Counted from the first letter of the stretch, positions 34,491 through 45,752 are shown. The stretch: DNA of 64,000 bases from Oreohelix idahoensis (GCA_024509875.1 JAMPIV010018956.1:496001-560000), one strand, 5' to 3'. A program made the numbers and translations. Notes: generated by a model from the letters alone, not told the origin.

Positions 34491-35130
34491 CTCTTAGGCT
34501 CAGATTCATTATTAGACCAATGTATGACCTCCTGCCATCGGGCACCTCTTAGGCTCAGATTCATTATTAGACCAATGTATGACTTCCTGCCATCGGGCAC
34601 AAACCTTGTGAGATGGGAAAAGTCAGATTATGAGCAATGCCCCATGTGCCAGGAGAGGCAGACACTTGAACACGTGCTCTCAGCTTGCAAGGTGTCATTG
34701 GGGCAAGGGCGATACACATGGACAATCAACATTCGTTCAAAGTGGCAACGTATAGTGATCTGGCCGCGAAACTGAGACATGATGGGTTCACTGCAAGGGT
34801 CATGGCTGTTGAAGTAGGTGCAAGAGGGCTTGTGGCTGCGTCAGTGTATGATTTATTGAAACTGTTGGGGCTGAGGGGACAGTCGAGAACAAGGGCACTG
34901 AAGAGGCTTAGTGAAATTGTGGAAAAGGCATTATGCTGGCTGTGGAACAACCGCAATGGGCTATGGAACTCGAGACAGTAAAATCTAGCCCCACCTGCGG
35001 TATAGGAAACACCCTGATATTGAATTGTTCTACGTCCGCAATACACTGAACTTTTCGTTGTATTATTGAAAGGACGGTGGGTCTACGTATAACCAGCGGT
35101 GTACTTTATGTGGTGTCGAGTGCAATCATA
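34491..35130 (+). pseudogene. LINE-E C-terminal region, decayed
   Basis: Broken plus-strand frames encode RPMYDFLPSGTNLVRWEKS, CPMCQERQTLEHVLSACKVS (a C-x2-C-x8-H-x4-C zinc-like motif seen C-terminal to the RT of several LINE clades), then KVATYSDLAAKLRHDGFTAR, VMAVEVGARGLVAASVYDLL, KLLGLRGQSRTRALKRLSEI and ALCWLWNNRNGLWNSR, with further coding-like sequence (HPDIELFYVRNTLNFSLYY) up to ~35,129. At least one frameshift (~34,690) and a TGA for Trp (~35,068) are present. A 58-bp segment (34,491-34,604) is tandemly duplicated at its start. No RT palm is included. Confidence 0.65.
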
Positions 35131-36140
35131 TTTCAGTTACCAGCTCGTAATGGCTTCACGCTTTGTCGGCTTCACCTACAGGAAGGAAAACATTTTAAGA
35201 TACGGGGCTATCAATGTTTCAGAGTGGACAGAAAAGATTGGATGAAGGGTAGCACACTAACACTGATAAGGAATACCCTCAATGCTATAGAATCCAAGAC
35301 ATATAAAGAAGGTGCAGAATACCAAGTAATCCATCTTAAACATAACACTCTGGAACCAGATCTCCTAAACTTCTACTGCCCCAGTGACATACCACTGAAC
35401 ATGGCTAGCATAGACGTCCCCAGTGGCAACTTCTTAGCGGTGGGAGACTTCAACAGCCATTCCCAAAGCTGGGGATTTAACCAGCTAGATAGAAGGGGCG
35501 AAGAGATAGAAAACTGGCAAGACGACAATAACCTAACCCATCTAAACAACCCAAATGATCCTCCAACCTTTTACTCCAGAAGATGGCATAGCACCTCTAC
35601 CCCAGACCTGGCATTCTGCACACCTGATTTGGCCGGGACAGTGGAACGGGACATAGAAGAACAACTCGGTGGAAGTGACCACCGCCATGTATTCATCAAA
35701 ATTAATATAACAGTTAATACAAGCCCAAGCCAACCAAGGTGGAATTATAAAAAAAGCAAATTTGTCCACTTACCAACACAGAACAAATCTGCTCACAAAA
35801 GATGTTAGAGTACTAGACATGGAATTTAAAAGAATCACCAGCGATTTTAATAATGAAGTACTAAGGCAGCAAAGGAGATAATACCAAGAGGAGCAAGGAA
35901 GAACTATGTACCATACTGGTCCAATACACTATAAAAAACTACAGAAATGAATGAAGCATGGCACACTGCAGAGGTACAACCATCCCAACAAAACCATTTC
36001 ATGGTACAAAATGCAAAATCAAGGGTAATATGAGAAAATGGATCCAGCTGTTCCTACACAATCGGAAAGCAAGAGCCAACATGAAAGGCCACAACAGCCT
36101 TAAAATTTTTCTAAGACATGGAGTTGTGACGGTGCCTAAT
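35131..36140 (+). pseudogene. LINE-D endonuclease domain
   Basis: The plus-strand frame to 35,808 encodes LHLQEGKHFKIRGYQCFRVD, then NFLAVGDFNSHSQSWGF (Asp and Asn of the endonuclease core), WHSTSTPDLAFCTPDL and EEQLGGSDHRHVFIKI (catalytic SDH). This is an Exo_endo_phos-2 type domain typical of LINEs whose polyprotein also carries RNase H, which is why it is grouped with LINE-D, although no overlap with the 42.5-44.3 kb copy proves it. After 35,808 coding homology continues in broken frames (DVRVLDMEFKRITSDFNNEV) to about 36,118. The normal Glu-Thr-His at the start of the domain has become LCRLH. A SINE follows at 36,157. Confidence 0.75.
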
Positions 36141-36156
36141 ATTATTACTTCCCTTG

Positions 36157-36502
36157 GAGCTGCGCTAGCGTAGCGGTTACAACACCGCTCTGGCGACCGG
36201 GTGATTCAGAATCAAACCCGGGCGACGGCATTTGAGGATTTTTCGTCGACCGGGAATTGGACTGGATTAACTCGAGACCTGGCGAGGACATTTGAAGGAG
36301 TGTCGTCGACCAGGGATTGGCGGCTCCTGAGCCGACCCAGCTCTAATGGGTACCTCCGAAATCGGCGAGTATCTGCCTGAATGGCGAGGGACACCTGTCT
36401 CTGTACAAGAAAAGGGATACTCACGTAAAATCAATGTCAGGTTAGACATTAACAATAACCTGAGATTTCGCCTCGAGTATTAGCGGGCGTACGAAAAAAA
36501 AA
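36157..36502 (+). mobile_element. tRNA-derived SINE with 13-bp target duplication
   Basis: Starts GAGCTGCGCTAGCGTAGCGG with A box TAGCGTAGCGGTT and B-box-like GATTCAGAATCAAACC, then GGCTCCTGAGCCGACCCAGC and a poly(A) end. It is flanked by perfect direct repeats ATTACTTCCCTTG at 36,144-36,156 and 36,503-36,515; the last G may instead be the first SINE base. Confidence 0.92.
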
Positions 36503-36515
36503 ATTACTTCCCTTG

Positions 36516-37218
36516 AGTCAAGGGATATAACCAAGACACTGTCTTTACTGGAATACTTTTGTGGATGACTGGTTATACACCAGAGTTGTTACTTCTTGAA
36601 GTAAGGAAAAACCCAGGTAATAAGGAGAACTCGTAAATGCTTATTGTTGTCAAAACGGTGATTGAAGGTTTGATTGTTAACAGCAACTTCAAGGAAAATT
36701 CTACAAATGTAGAATATTGGAGAAGTCCAAGTAGTTATATCAAATTTTCTTTATTCATTTGATTCCCAAGGCTGGCATCTCCAACACATTTCTGGTGGGG
36801 CAATTTAAATGGGACTTCAATTTTTGGCTCGGCTTTAAAAGACGACACAACAAAAATTGTTTAACAAATAACTAATAGTTTTCATTTCTAGTTTTTTGTT
36901 GTTGTATGGTAGACATACCCTTTCAGGACTTGTAGCTGTTCTTGCCAACCCCTGTTTTCTCTGTATTTAAAAAAAAAAATACTGCCAGCTTTAGCCTCGA
37001 TGGCTAAAGCCTTACCACTTACAGAAGTCAGGACAATGCACGTCTGAATGCTGTGGAAACCAAACGAAATAAAATTTCGATTAGAAACTGTGGAAAAAAA
37101 ACTAGTTGGAAACTCACTTGTGGAGAAAACCACAATACAATTCGTAGGGATCTTCGCTGGCGTCACTGGTTGGTAGTGGATGTCTGAACGGTTATGCACT
37201 TGTCACAACCTAGGACAT
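36516..37218. other. Spacer, nothing recognised
   Basis: No gene or repeat recognised. Confidence 0.35.
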
Positions 37219-38275
37219 TGAAGGAACACTTTTTCCACACAAGGAAGTGCACAAGTTAACATGGGAATCACCAAACGGACGAGACAGAAACCAGATAGAT
37301 CACATAATGATCAATGGCAGATGGAGTCATGCACTACAAGATGCCCCTTATCAACCACTCTATTTTTATCAGTCATAGACTGGGTGATGCGCCAGGCAAC
37401 AGAGGGCAGTCCAAGAGAAATAAGATGGACTACATTTTCTACATTGGAAGATCTAGAATATGCAGATGACACTGCACTACTAGCACACTCACATCAACAC
37501 ATCCAGGAAAAAACAGATAGACTTAATAAGTTTAGCCAGCTGGTGGGCTTGAACATCAACCTAAAGAAGACAGGGGTCATGACGCTCAATGTGAGCAACC
37601 CTGAGCCCATATCAGTAAGGAATCAGCAACTGGTACAGACAGACACCTTCACATTCCTAGGATGCATAGTAACACCAGACGGCAGAGCAAGCAAAGACAT
37701 CAACAACAGAATGAACAAAGCAAGAACAACCTTTTTTTAGTATAAACAACATCTGGAAGTCCTCTCAGTACAGCAGAAGCACAAAATTAGGATTATATCA
37801 GAGCTGTGTGCTTTCTGTGCTTCTCTATGGCGTAGAGAGCTGGAGAGTTACAGAGAAGGAAATGTTGAAATTGTCCTCTATTCATACAACATGCCTAAGA
37901 AAAATTCTCCGAATCTTTTGGCCAAATACCATCACCAACCAAGATCTGCTTACTCAGAGCAAGCAAGAGGACATGCAAACCATCATAGCTGGCAGACGCT
38001 GGATTTGGGTTGGCCATCACAAGAACAGCTATGCTTTGTACCCCTGAAGGAAAATGAAAGAGAGGCCGACCAAAAACAACTTGGCGGAGGACTGTGGAGG
38101 CTGAGATGCAAAGAATGAACCAGAGTTGGGGGATGGCTACCAACCGAGCAAAGTGGAGTCAATTTGTTGTTGCCCTACAAGATGCCACTAGGCGTGATGG
38201 CCACTGACTGCTTTGATGGTCAGCGGCTAAGGATCAAAGATCAAGAAGACAACGTAGGAGTCAAAGACGTTTTGT
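37219..38275 (+). mobile_element. LINE-C with internal deletion fusing endonuclease to reverse transcriptase
   Basis: 37,219-37,336 matches the LINE-C endonuclease (HKLTWESPNGR.. and ..DRNQIDHIMINGRW-like coding sequence), but at about 37,337 it jumps directly into the RT domain: PLSTTLFLSVIDWVMRQ, LEDLEYADDTALLAHSHQH (YADD catalytic box), LVGLNINLKKTGVMTLNV, then, after a stop near 37,740, VLSVLLYGVESWRVTEKEM, RKILRIFWPNTITNQDL and a decayed tail to about 38,270 (GGATCAAAGATCAAGAAG). The first half of RT is missing. The C-terminal part matches 54,042-54,540 in the other orientation. Confidence 0.82.
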
Positions 38276-38519
38276 TCTCAATAGGGGATGCGCCAGGTTG
38301 CTCCACACCTCAAGAGAGAACGCGTTATGTAGTTTTGCTTTTTGCTACTGAGATAACTGTCTCAGGTTCTGACTGGTTACTATGATGCATCAGTCTATAT
38401 ACTAGTCCAGTGCTATAGCTTGCTGGATGAAATTATTCCTAATTAGAGTAGAGACCGGAAACCTTCTTATAATTTGTCTTGGGACATAGCTGACCGTTAA
38501 AATAATCTTTAACCTAACT
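38276..38519. other. Spacer left of LINE-B
   Basis: No motif recognised. The last base begins the left target duplication. Confidence 0.35.
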
Positions 38520-38556
38520 AACTACGAAACCTCTAGTCTAAAATTATTGTTACTAA
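38520..38556. repeat. Left 37-bp target duplication of LINE-B
   Basis: Identical over all 37 bp to 42,326-42,362 (starts AACTACGAAACC, ends TTGTTACTAA). Confidence 0.95.
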
Positions 38557-38760
38557 CTCCTCCTAGGCCGGTCCCAAGCCCGGATGAAAAAGGAGGAGGG
38601 TGGCCTACATGGAGGCCATAAGGAGGCAGTCCCTCCACCATGCAAAGGCACAACAGGCCAATCACCTGTTTGCTATAAAACATGATTACGCGAACTACAA
38701 GAGAGAAAACCGCACTGATTCTAAAGACGACGAACTGGAACGGACTGCGACTGATAGAAC

Positions 38761-39540
38761 TTGGAACACAAGAAGTATAAATGGGAAAGAAGAGAAGCTG
38801 TGGAAGAGATGAGGAAAGCAAAACTAGAAATCCTGGCTATAATGGAAACAAAGAAAAAAGGACAAGGAGTCATGGATCTCGATGGCAACACGCTGCTATA
38901 CAGTGGTGTACCCATATCTGAAAGAGCTAAAGGGGGCGTGGGTTGCATTGTGGCCCAAAATCAAAAAGATAGTATCAAGGGATGGAACTTTGTCTCAGAG
39001 CACATTATGGTTGTAAAACTAAAAGAAGGAGAAACCATAGTCAACCTGGTCATAGTGTATGGGTCAAATGAGGATGAGAGAGCAGAGATCAAGGAGGAAT
39101 TCTTCGAGCTGCTTCAAAGGACAGTGGATGACTGCCTAGATGAAATTATCATGCTCAGAGATTTCAATGCCAGAGTTGGAAATGACCATGCTAGATGGGG
39201 TGGAGTTATCAGAAGATATGGAGAAGATACTCTCAACGACAATGGAAAGCGACTCCTTAGATTCTGCAGTGAGAAGAATCTGATCATTACAAACACAAAG
39301 TTCCCCCATAAGCGCATACACTAGATGTTTACCAACAAAGAATGAAAAGTCAGTGATCGACTATGCCAAAGTTAGGAGGAGCTCATTCAAATATGTCGGG
39401 ATGCTGGAGTCTGGAGGGGGCCAGAGATTGGAAGTGATCACTACACGCTTACAATCAAAAGAACAACTGAAAGAGTTGCTCAGCCTAGGAACTGCCCAGC
39501 ATCATGCAAAAAACCAAGTAAACGAAAGGAAGAAATGAGC
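38761..39540 (+). pseudogene. LINE-B AP-endonuclease domain
   Basis: The frame 38,761-39,324 encodes KAKLEILAIMETKKKGQGVM, TLLYSGVPISERAKGGVGCI, VIVYGSNEDERAEIKEEFFE and CLDEIIMLRDFNARVGNDHA, where consensus GDFNARVG has become RDFNARVG (metal-binding box altered), then FCSEKNLIITNTKFPHKRIH. After a stop at ~39,322 the sequence continues in a shifted frame with VIDYAKV and, near 39,430, GSDHYTLTIK. The role is to nick target DNA for primed reverse transcription. The Gly-to-Arg change, the stop and the frameshift make it inactive. Confidence 0.82.
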
Positions 39541-39668
39541 ATTAAGACCTACAAGCTGAGAGAGCCAAAAATTAAGACCAGATATCAGAAGCTTAGTGCT
39601 ACAGTGGTGAGAAACTCAGAAGAACAACCTGATGACTTGGAAACCCTCTGGCTTAAATTCAAGGACAT

Positions 39669-40339
39669 TGTTGCGTACAACAAATGGTCTTATATTTAAT
39701 TCTTATTGAATGTTATAAGTAGTAACACACTGGTTACTTTGGCCAAGGAAAACTGCTAGGGTCCACATCAAGACCACTGCACACAATCCACATAACATGT
39801 CGTAGCAAAGTCATTAAGGCGAAGTGGCACGAATACAGAATGTTTAATATCACTCAAGATGCTGCTCCATATTCATGTTTATAACCAAGCCAATATCTTA
39901 TGGCATTACATATGCAGTCATAAAAGGGTCTCTGTACTGTCGTAGTTTGAAACACTGTCGTTTGATTGACTGCAAAGTTTATTTAATTCAGACTCACTTT
40001 TTCAACAGAATACATCCTCCCTTGTAAAATGTAACTAGATACATCTCACAGAAGCATATTGATGATCTAGTGCTGGAACATCATAGGGATTTGACACAAT
40101 ATTAATATATATTAGGAGCTCAGAGACATGCGTCCACTTGCCATAACTACACACATCAAAGTCTCTAACAGCAGGTCTCTCACGTCTGCCAATGGCAACT
40201 TTGACTTCTGCCGAACTACACCTCGAGGCAATGCCGTCACTTCCTCTATTACCAAGGACTACATATAATAAACAAACAAGAAGTCTTGTCGAACCATCTA
40301 CTGATATCGACACACATGTTATGAATTTTAATCATAACA
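39669..40339. mobile_element. Solo LTR, 671 bp, inside LINE-B
   Basis: Begins TGTTGCGTACAACAAATGG and ends ...TTTTAATCATAACA, thus 5' TG...CA 3' with TGTT/AACA inverted ends. It is flanked by the 5-bp direct repeat GACAT (39,664-39,668 and 40,340-40,344). Removing it with one GACAT restores the LINE-B frame across the junction, ..FKDI-IKTAAEACG... Five-bp duplications are typical of LTR elements, and the absence of internal gag-pol indicates LTR-LTR recombination after insertion. Strand is unknown: an AATAAA-like AATAAACAAA near 40,267 favours plus. Confidence 0.88.
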
Positions 40340-40344
40340 GACAT

Positions 40345-41960
40345 CATAAAGACAGCTGCTGCAGAAGCATGCGGTCAAGTCCGACTTGGGAACAAGAGAA
40401 AGAGGTCACCTTGGTGGACAGAGGAAGTCAAAAAAAATAAGAGAGAAGAAAATGGCATGGAAACAATACTTAGGAGCTAAAAACACAACAGGACAAATGG
40501 AAAAATATAGAGAATATGTGACACTCAGAACAGAAGCAAAGAACAAGGTGCTAGCAGCAAAACAGAAGTCCTGGGAAGAATTTGGAGAAAAGCTAGAAAA
40601 AGATGCGCAAGAAAACCAGAAATTGTTCTATAAGACCCTAAAGAACTTGACGAAGGAAAAACAATGCTCTCTCAAATTTGTAAAGGACAAGCAAGGCAAA
40701 TTGCTTACTGCCCCGAAGGAAGTAATAGAAAGATGGAAATGATATTTCTCAGAACTCCTTGATGGTGAGCAAGGTCAAGCATCAGAAATGATAACCACTA
40801 GCACAGAAGAGGAAACCAATGGTGATGAAGATGACATAAAGATGGAAGAACTGATGAAAATCAAGATGGACAAAGCAGCAGGGCATGATGGTATAACACC
40901 AGAAATGGTTAAGTACATGGGAGCATCAGGCGACCTATTACTCTTAAGGGTCCTACAGGCAGCATGGTGCAACAAGACCATACCAATGAATTGGGAGATT
41001 GCCATCATAACAGCAATTTTCAACAAGGGTGACAACGACAATATGGAAACCATAGAGGCATATCCCTTCTCAGTGTCCCTGGTAAAATCTACTCTAGAAT
41101 CCTAGAGCGGAGACTCCGACGCCTTGCTGAGCCACAATTGGATGAGGTCCAGTGCGGATTCCGAGCTAACCGAAGTACTCAATGCCTAATCTTCACACTC
41201 AGACAGCTGAGTGAAAAGGCTATTGAGTATAAGAGTGAGGTCCATCTTTGTTTCATAGATATGGAAAAGGCGTTTGACAGGGTCCCCTGGAAGAAACTTT
41301 GGGACTGTTTGGCAAGGAAGAACATTCCAGCACCTCTGATTCATGCTTTACAGAGCTTCTACAAGTCTTGCAGAAACCATAAATCAGAAGAGTTCAGGAC
41401 CACCACTGGTGTAAGACAAGGTGATATCCTGTCACCTTATCTTTACATACTCCTCAATGATGATGTTATCAAGGCATGTAAGGAGAGAACAAGAAAGTAT
41501 TCAGTGGGGTACTGGAAAGATGAGACAGGTCTGCATTTCAGAGCTGGCATTTGCTGATGATGTTGTCCTGATTGCTAAATCAGAGGCGCATCTTCAATCC
41601 AACCTGCAAGTCTAGAAGGAAGAGCTGGAGAAGAGCGGGATAGTCATAAGCAGCTCTAAAACAAAATCCATGGTGATATCACAAGAAGAAAGTAGACAAC
41701 AAATTAAGCTGGGAGAACAGGTCCTGGAGCAGGTCAACCACTTTAAATATCTCAGAGCTATTATAGACCGAAAGGAGGGTATCAAAGAAGAGTTGGTTAC
41801 TCGAAAAACAGCAGCTGGGAGACTTTTTCAGGCCATAAATCGAGGATTCCTCAGCAAGAGAGAGGTTTGTAAGAAAACGAAGATGGCTGTATATTCCAGT
41901 CTTGACATATGGATGCGAGTCATGGGCAATGACTACAACCCACAAAAGCCTCAGAAATAA
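40345..41960 (+). pseudogene. LINE-B linker, reverse transcriptase and C-terminal tail
   Basis: After the LTR: linker frame with REKKMAWKQYLGAKNTTGQM and WEEFGEKLEKDAQENQKLFY (40,386-40,742). RT then starts at 40,845 (IKMDKAAGHDGITPEMVKYM) and continues with CGFRANRSTQCLIFTLRQLS, IDMEKAFDRVPWKKLW (motif A, catalytic Asp), TTTGVRQGDILSPYLYIL (motif B), AFADDVVLIAKSEAHLQSNL (motif C, FADD) and NHFKYLRAIIDRKEG (motif D/E region). The tail has GRLFQAINRGFLSKREV. Lesions include a frameshift near 41,060, one at ~41,545 just before FADD, and an in-frame TAG at ~41,614. Confidence 0.85.
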
Positions 41961-42325
41961 GGTATCTGAGGAAGGTGGTTGAGGTAACAAGAAGAGACAT
42001 GATCCGCAACCAGACGATATGTCAAGGCCTAAAATCCCACCCCCTGCAGACCCAAGTAGAGCAGTCCCAACTAAGATGGTTTGGCCATGTCTGCAGAATG
42101 GGAGAAGATTGGCTACCATGACAAGCATGGGAAAGAAAGAGCCAGGGATCCAGACACCCAGAACAACCCAGAGTTTGCTGGGAGGACAACATTAGACAAA
42201 CTTTGAAGGACCGAGGACTAGAATGGAACCAGGCCAGGAGGAAGAAAGCTGATAGGATAGTCTGGCGCTCTCTCTTCAAAACCTCTACACCTCACGGTAG
42301 AAGGGGAACGACTAAGTATGTATGA

Positions 42326-42362
42326 AACTACGAAACCTCTAGTCTAAAATTATTGTTACTAA
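42326..42362. repeat. Right 37-bp target duplication of LINE-B
   Basis: Perfect copy of 38,520-38,556. Confidence 0.95.
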
Positions 42363-42550
42363 GTGAGAATGACCAACCATTGTTCTAGGTTCTCTCTATT
42401 CTAAATGTTTTCCGGCCTAACTTGTATGGAGGCCACACTAGGTTTAATGACATCATGGGTTCATGTGTGCCATGGCTGATGATGTCATTGATTTTTGACT
42501 AGTGTTTATCTTTACTAAAATTCTAATAGTTGTAGTGATGTAGTAGGCCA

Positions 42551-42802
42551 TACGGTTACAGAGTTCCTCAAGGCTCAGTATTGTCTCTTACCTTGTTCCT
42601 TGTGTTCATCAATGACCTTATCCATGATCTGCCACAAGGTGTGAGAGCTGCCCAATACAATGATGACTTGGTGGTGTGTTGTGTAGAAGAACATCTAACT
42701 ATCGCTAATAAGCGAATACAAAGGGCAGCAAACAACATAGCAGCACAGGCAGAAAAATGGATGGTGCAGATCAATGCCAAAAAAATCCAGCGCTTCAGTT
42801 GA
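42551..42802 (+). pseudogene. LINE-D reverse-transcriptase fragment
   Basis: Encodes YRVPQGSVLSLTLFLVFIND, then LPQGVRAAQYNDDLVVCCVE and NNIAAQAEKWMVQINAKK. PQGSVLSPTLF is RT motif B; AQYADDLVVW is the normal motif C, so here the Ala of YADD is Asn, leaving the two Asp residues that bind the catalytic metals. Everything N-terminal to motif B is missing through 5' truncation. After ~42,800 the frame is lost until the RNase H region. Confidence 0.8.
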
Positions 42803-42919
42803 TCACGGGCGCCATGAAGACCACTCCAATAAACGAAATGGAAAAAAATCACAGGCATTCAAGCTCTATTCTACAGATGAGACACTAAGACCCTGATCCA
42901 AGCAGAAAAGTACAAGAAC

Positions 42920-43802
42920 ATGCCAGCACATCCAAAGAAAACTAGATTTCGAGATTTAGCCAGTGGGAGGTTGAAGAGAAGCAGTTTTGTGCATTGGTCC
43001 AAAAAACTAATTAGAACATACAAGGATGAACTACTAGACATCACTAAAGAAATAACTCCCACACTCCTCCCAACCCCATGGGAACAACATCAACATTTCA
43101 GCATTAAGACCTCCATAACTACCACCTGCCCCATGGGAGAGCTAAATACTCTCCAAAGGAAAATAGTAGCATGTGACATGATTGAAGAACTATACCCCAG
43201 AGAAGCATGGATCCAAGTATATGCTGATGGATCTGCAACCAGAGCAGTGAAGAACGGAGGCGCAGGAGTTTATGTGGTCTATCCAGACAAAGAAAATGAA
43301 TCCACCTGTTCACCTACTGGAATATTCTGTTTAAACTACTCTGCTGAATTACAGGCCTTAAGCATTGCTGCAGGAATAATAAATAACACAATAAGCCAAT
43401 GTCAGCAGGTTGTATTCCTTACCAATGCAATGTCAGTTCTGCAAGCCCTCAACAGTGATAAACTGCCAGAGTTAAATAAAGCCCTATCTATGGGAAGTAA
43501 ATATCAAAAGAAGGGTAATGCTACAGTGGATACCATCACACTGTGGCATACCAGGAAATGAGAGAGCAGATACGTTAGCAAAAGAGGGAGCAACACGGAA
43601 ACAAAAAGAACAAACAATCACCTTGCAGGAAAAGAAGACCCTTATCAAGGCTATTAGGAAAGTCGACCAACAAAGAGACAACTATCACTATCTTGATCGA
43701 GCAAAACAGGTGATCCAGTTCTGTATTAGAACAGGACATAACAGACTGAACAGTCACTTATACAAACTGAGATTGGTCCCCTATGCACGTGTGGACAGAT
43801 AG
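42920..43802 (+). pseudogene. LINE-D RNase H and C-terminal domain, frameshifted
   Basis: First frame (42,920-43,561): basic linker, then RNase H box 1 IQVYADGSATRAVKNGGAGV (Asp), box 2 SAELQALSIAAGIINN (Glu), box 3 VVFLTNAMSVLQAL, where the catalytic Asp is replaced by Asn. The frame shifts near 43,500; the second frame (43,518-43,802) has WIPSHCGIPGNERADTLAKE (His and last Asp) and KQVIQFCIRTGHNRLNSHLY. RNase H removes template RNA during cDNA synthesis. After another break, CTCGQ..TAEHILQDCHML and the LFGSLDKLS tail follow to the stop in the array. Non-functional as read. Confidence 0.85.
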
Positions 43803-43926
43803 CACAGACAGCCGAACATATCCTGCAAGACTGCCACATGCTTAGTCAACTGTGGACTGAACATTGGCCCACAGAGACGCACATCCACACAAAGCTGTTT
43901 GGGAGTCTTGACAAACTGTCAACCAC

Positions 43927-44343
43927 AGCAACATACGTCCAGAGAACCGGACTTCTTGTGTAGACATTACTAAACAACAGCAACATACATCCAGAGAACT
44001 GGACTTCTTGTGTGGACATTACTAAACAACAGCAACATACATCCAGAGAACCAGACTTCTTGTGTAGACATTACTAAACAACAGCAACATACAACCAGAG
44101 AACCAGACTTCTTGTGTAGACATTACTAAACAACAGCAACATACAACCAGAGAACTGGACTTCTTGTGTAGACATTACTAAACAACAGCTACATACATCC
44201 AGAGAACTGGACTTCTTGTGTAGACATTACTAAACAACAGCAACATACATCCTGAGAGCCAGACTTCTTGTGTAGACATTACTAAACAACAGCTACATAC
44301 ATCCAGAGAACAGGACTTCTTGTGTAGACATTACTTAACAACA
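43927..44343 (+). repeat. ~51-bp minisatellite in LINE-D 3' end, 8 units
   Basis: Same unit as at 8,094-8,457, with private variants (CAACATACAACCAG, GCTACATACATCC). No GAGTAGACTATAC variant is present here, so the two arrays have expanded or been homogenised separately. Confidence 0.92.
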
Positions 44344-44360
44344 GCAAATGAAAAGAAGAA

Positions 44361-44683
44361 GAGAGTGTACCTTAAGTCATCTCACTAACAGTAATATATT
44401 TAACATTACCCAGTGTTATGGAACTTGTTCCCCAGTATAATGAGCTAGATTTTGTGAAGCATCTTATTGTCTAATATGTGGTCTATAAATTGGACAGACA
44501 CTCAAGACAGTACGTAGGTAAATAAATAGCTTGACAGACGTCTGGGTCACAGTTCCATACATATGATATAATCTTCACAGCATAGTTCTGGACATCAGTA
44601 ACAGTAGTACAAAATACTTGCATCAATACAATATGTGGGACAGTCATCCTAACGTACTGGCAGCCACTGCATTCTATTAAATG
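44361..44683. other. Spacer, nothing recognised
   Basis: No motif recognised. Confidence 0.35.
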
Positions 44684-44999
44684 TGCCATTCACTCCATGC
44701 ACATATATCTCTATGGTTTGCATTCAATGTAAGTGCAGCATTCACTCCTCACACATATATCTCTATGGTCTACATTCAATGTAAGTGCGGCATTCACTCC
44801 TCGCACATATATCTCTATGGTCTGCATTCAATGTAAGTGCGGCATTCAATGTAAGTGCGGCATTCACTCCTCGCACATATATCTCTATGGTCTGCATTCA
44901 ATGTAAGTGCAGCATTCACTCCTCGCACATATATCTCTATGGTCTGCATTCAATGTAAGTGCAGCATTCACTCCTCGCACATATATCTCTATGGTCTGA
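44684..44999. repeat. 52-bp minisatellite, ~6 units
   Basis: Unit: CATTCACTCCTCGCACATAT then ATCTCTATGGTCTGCATTCA then ATGTAAGTGCGG. One unit contains an extra copy of CATTCAATGTAAGTGCGG at about 44,843-44,860. Confidence 0.93.
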
Positions 45000-45691
45000 T
45001 CACCAGACATCCAGGTTCTTAAAGAACTTCACAGCACGGGAAAGCCACAACGCACTTATAGTGTCAATACACGCAAGCTTTCTATCAAAGCTCCTATTAG
45101 GCTTCCATACACTGGAACAGCCAGAGTCTTATAACGTAGACCTCCTCTTGGAGCGGGAAAGCAAACAACACGCCTTCAATAAATAACAAATAATTGTCTT
45201 ACCATAGACCTACTTCTGGCACGGGAAAACGTCGCGACTCTTAATCCATCCACTTTCAGGCGCGGGACAGGACACAACGATAATCCTGCCCGTGATAACA
45301 AGCTTCAGAAATGTTACAATATCATTAAATATTTAAGATCTGGTAAATAATTTAAAGAAGATTACAAATGCTATCCAACAATTACGCAATGTTCAGATCA
45401 GTACACTAGGTCTTAAATTTTTCTGGAAGAATCCATGTTTGCTAAATATCTAGGAAAATATTGGAAAATTCCATATGAAACATTTTGAATTCTAGTCATT
45501 GATCAGTACATAAGTATATAGGTATTTGTGTTGTCCTGGGTGTAGTTGATTTAATTTGGTTTTTTAAGATCTTGCCAAACATCGTGGCCATCAACGCCAT
45601 GCTGTGGAAAACACAGTCACTCAAATTTGGAGATCGCTATCATTATTGCATCACTATTTTTTTCCCGCTTACAAAGTGCAGCGTTAGATAA

Positions 45692-45752
<61 letters not shown>

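Larger units (their letters stand above)
38557..42325 (+). mobile_element. LINE-B, full-length copy with nested solo LTR
   Basis: Starts with CTCCTCCTAGGCCGGTCCCA (leader) and ends GACTAAGTATGTATG, a variant of the family's TAAG-repeat tail. After removing the nested LTR and one GACAT copy the element is about 3.1 kb: leader, endonuclease, linker, RT and C-terminal tail. The perfect 37-bp flanking duplication shows a complete, comparatively recent insertion, yet the frames hold several stops and shifts. The GSDHY endonuclease box and FADD RT box are both recognisable. Confidence 0.93.
42550..44360 (+). mobile_element. LINE-D, 5'-truncated copy: RT end, RNase H, 3' minisatellite
   Basis: Order on the plus strand: RT motifs B and C (YRVPQGSVLS.. 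and AAQYNDDLVVCC), a linker, RNase H, a C-terminal zinc-like segment, the stop codon inside a ~51-bp tandem array, and an A/G-rich terminus AAATGAAAAGAAGAAGAGA. The 3' part matches 8,003-8,482. It is broken by several frameshifts. Confidence 0.88.

Noticed and set aside
36157..36230. Possible tRNA gene
   Set aside because: A and B boxes are present but acceptor and anticodon arms are not maintained, and a body, poly(A) end and target duplication identify a SINE. The same reasoning applies at 31,830-31,902 and 57,802-57,875.
39669..40339. Non-LINE sequence as a host exon or gene between two LINEs
   Set aside because: TG..CA ends, a 5-bp duplication and restored LINE frame show a solo LTR instead.
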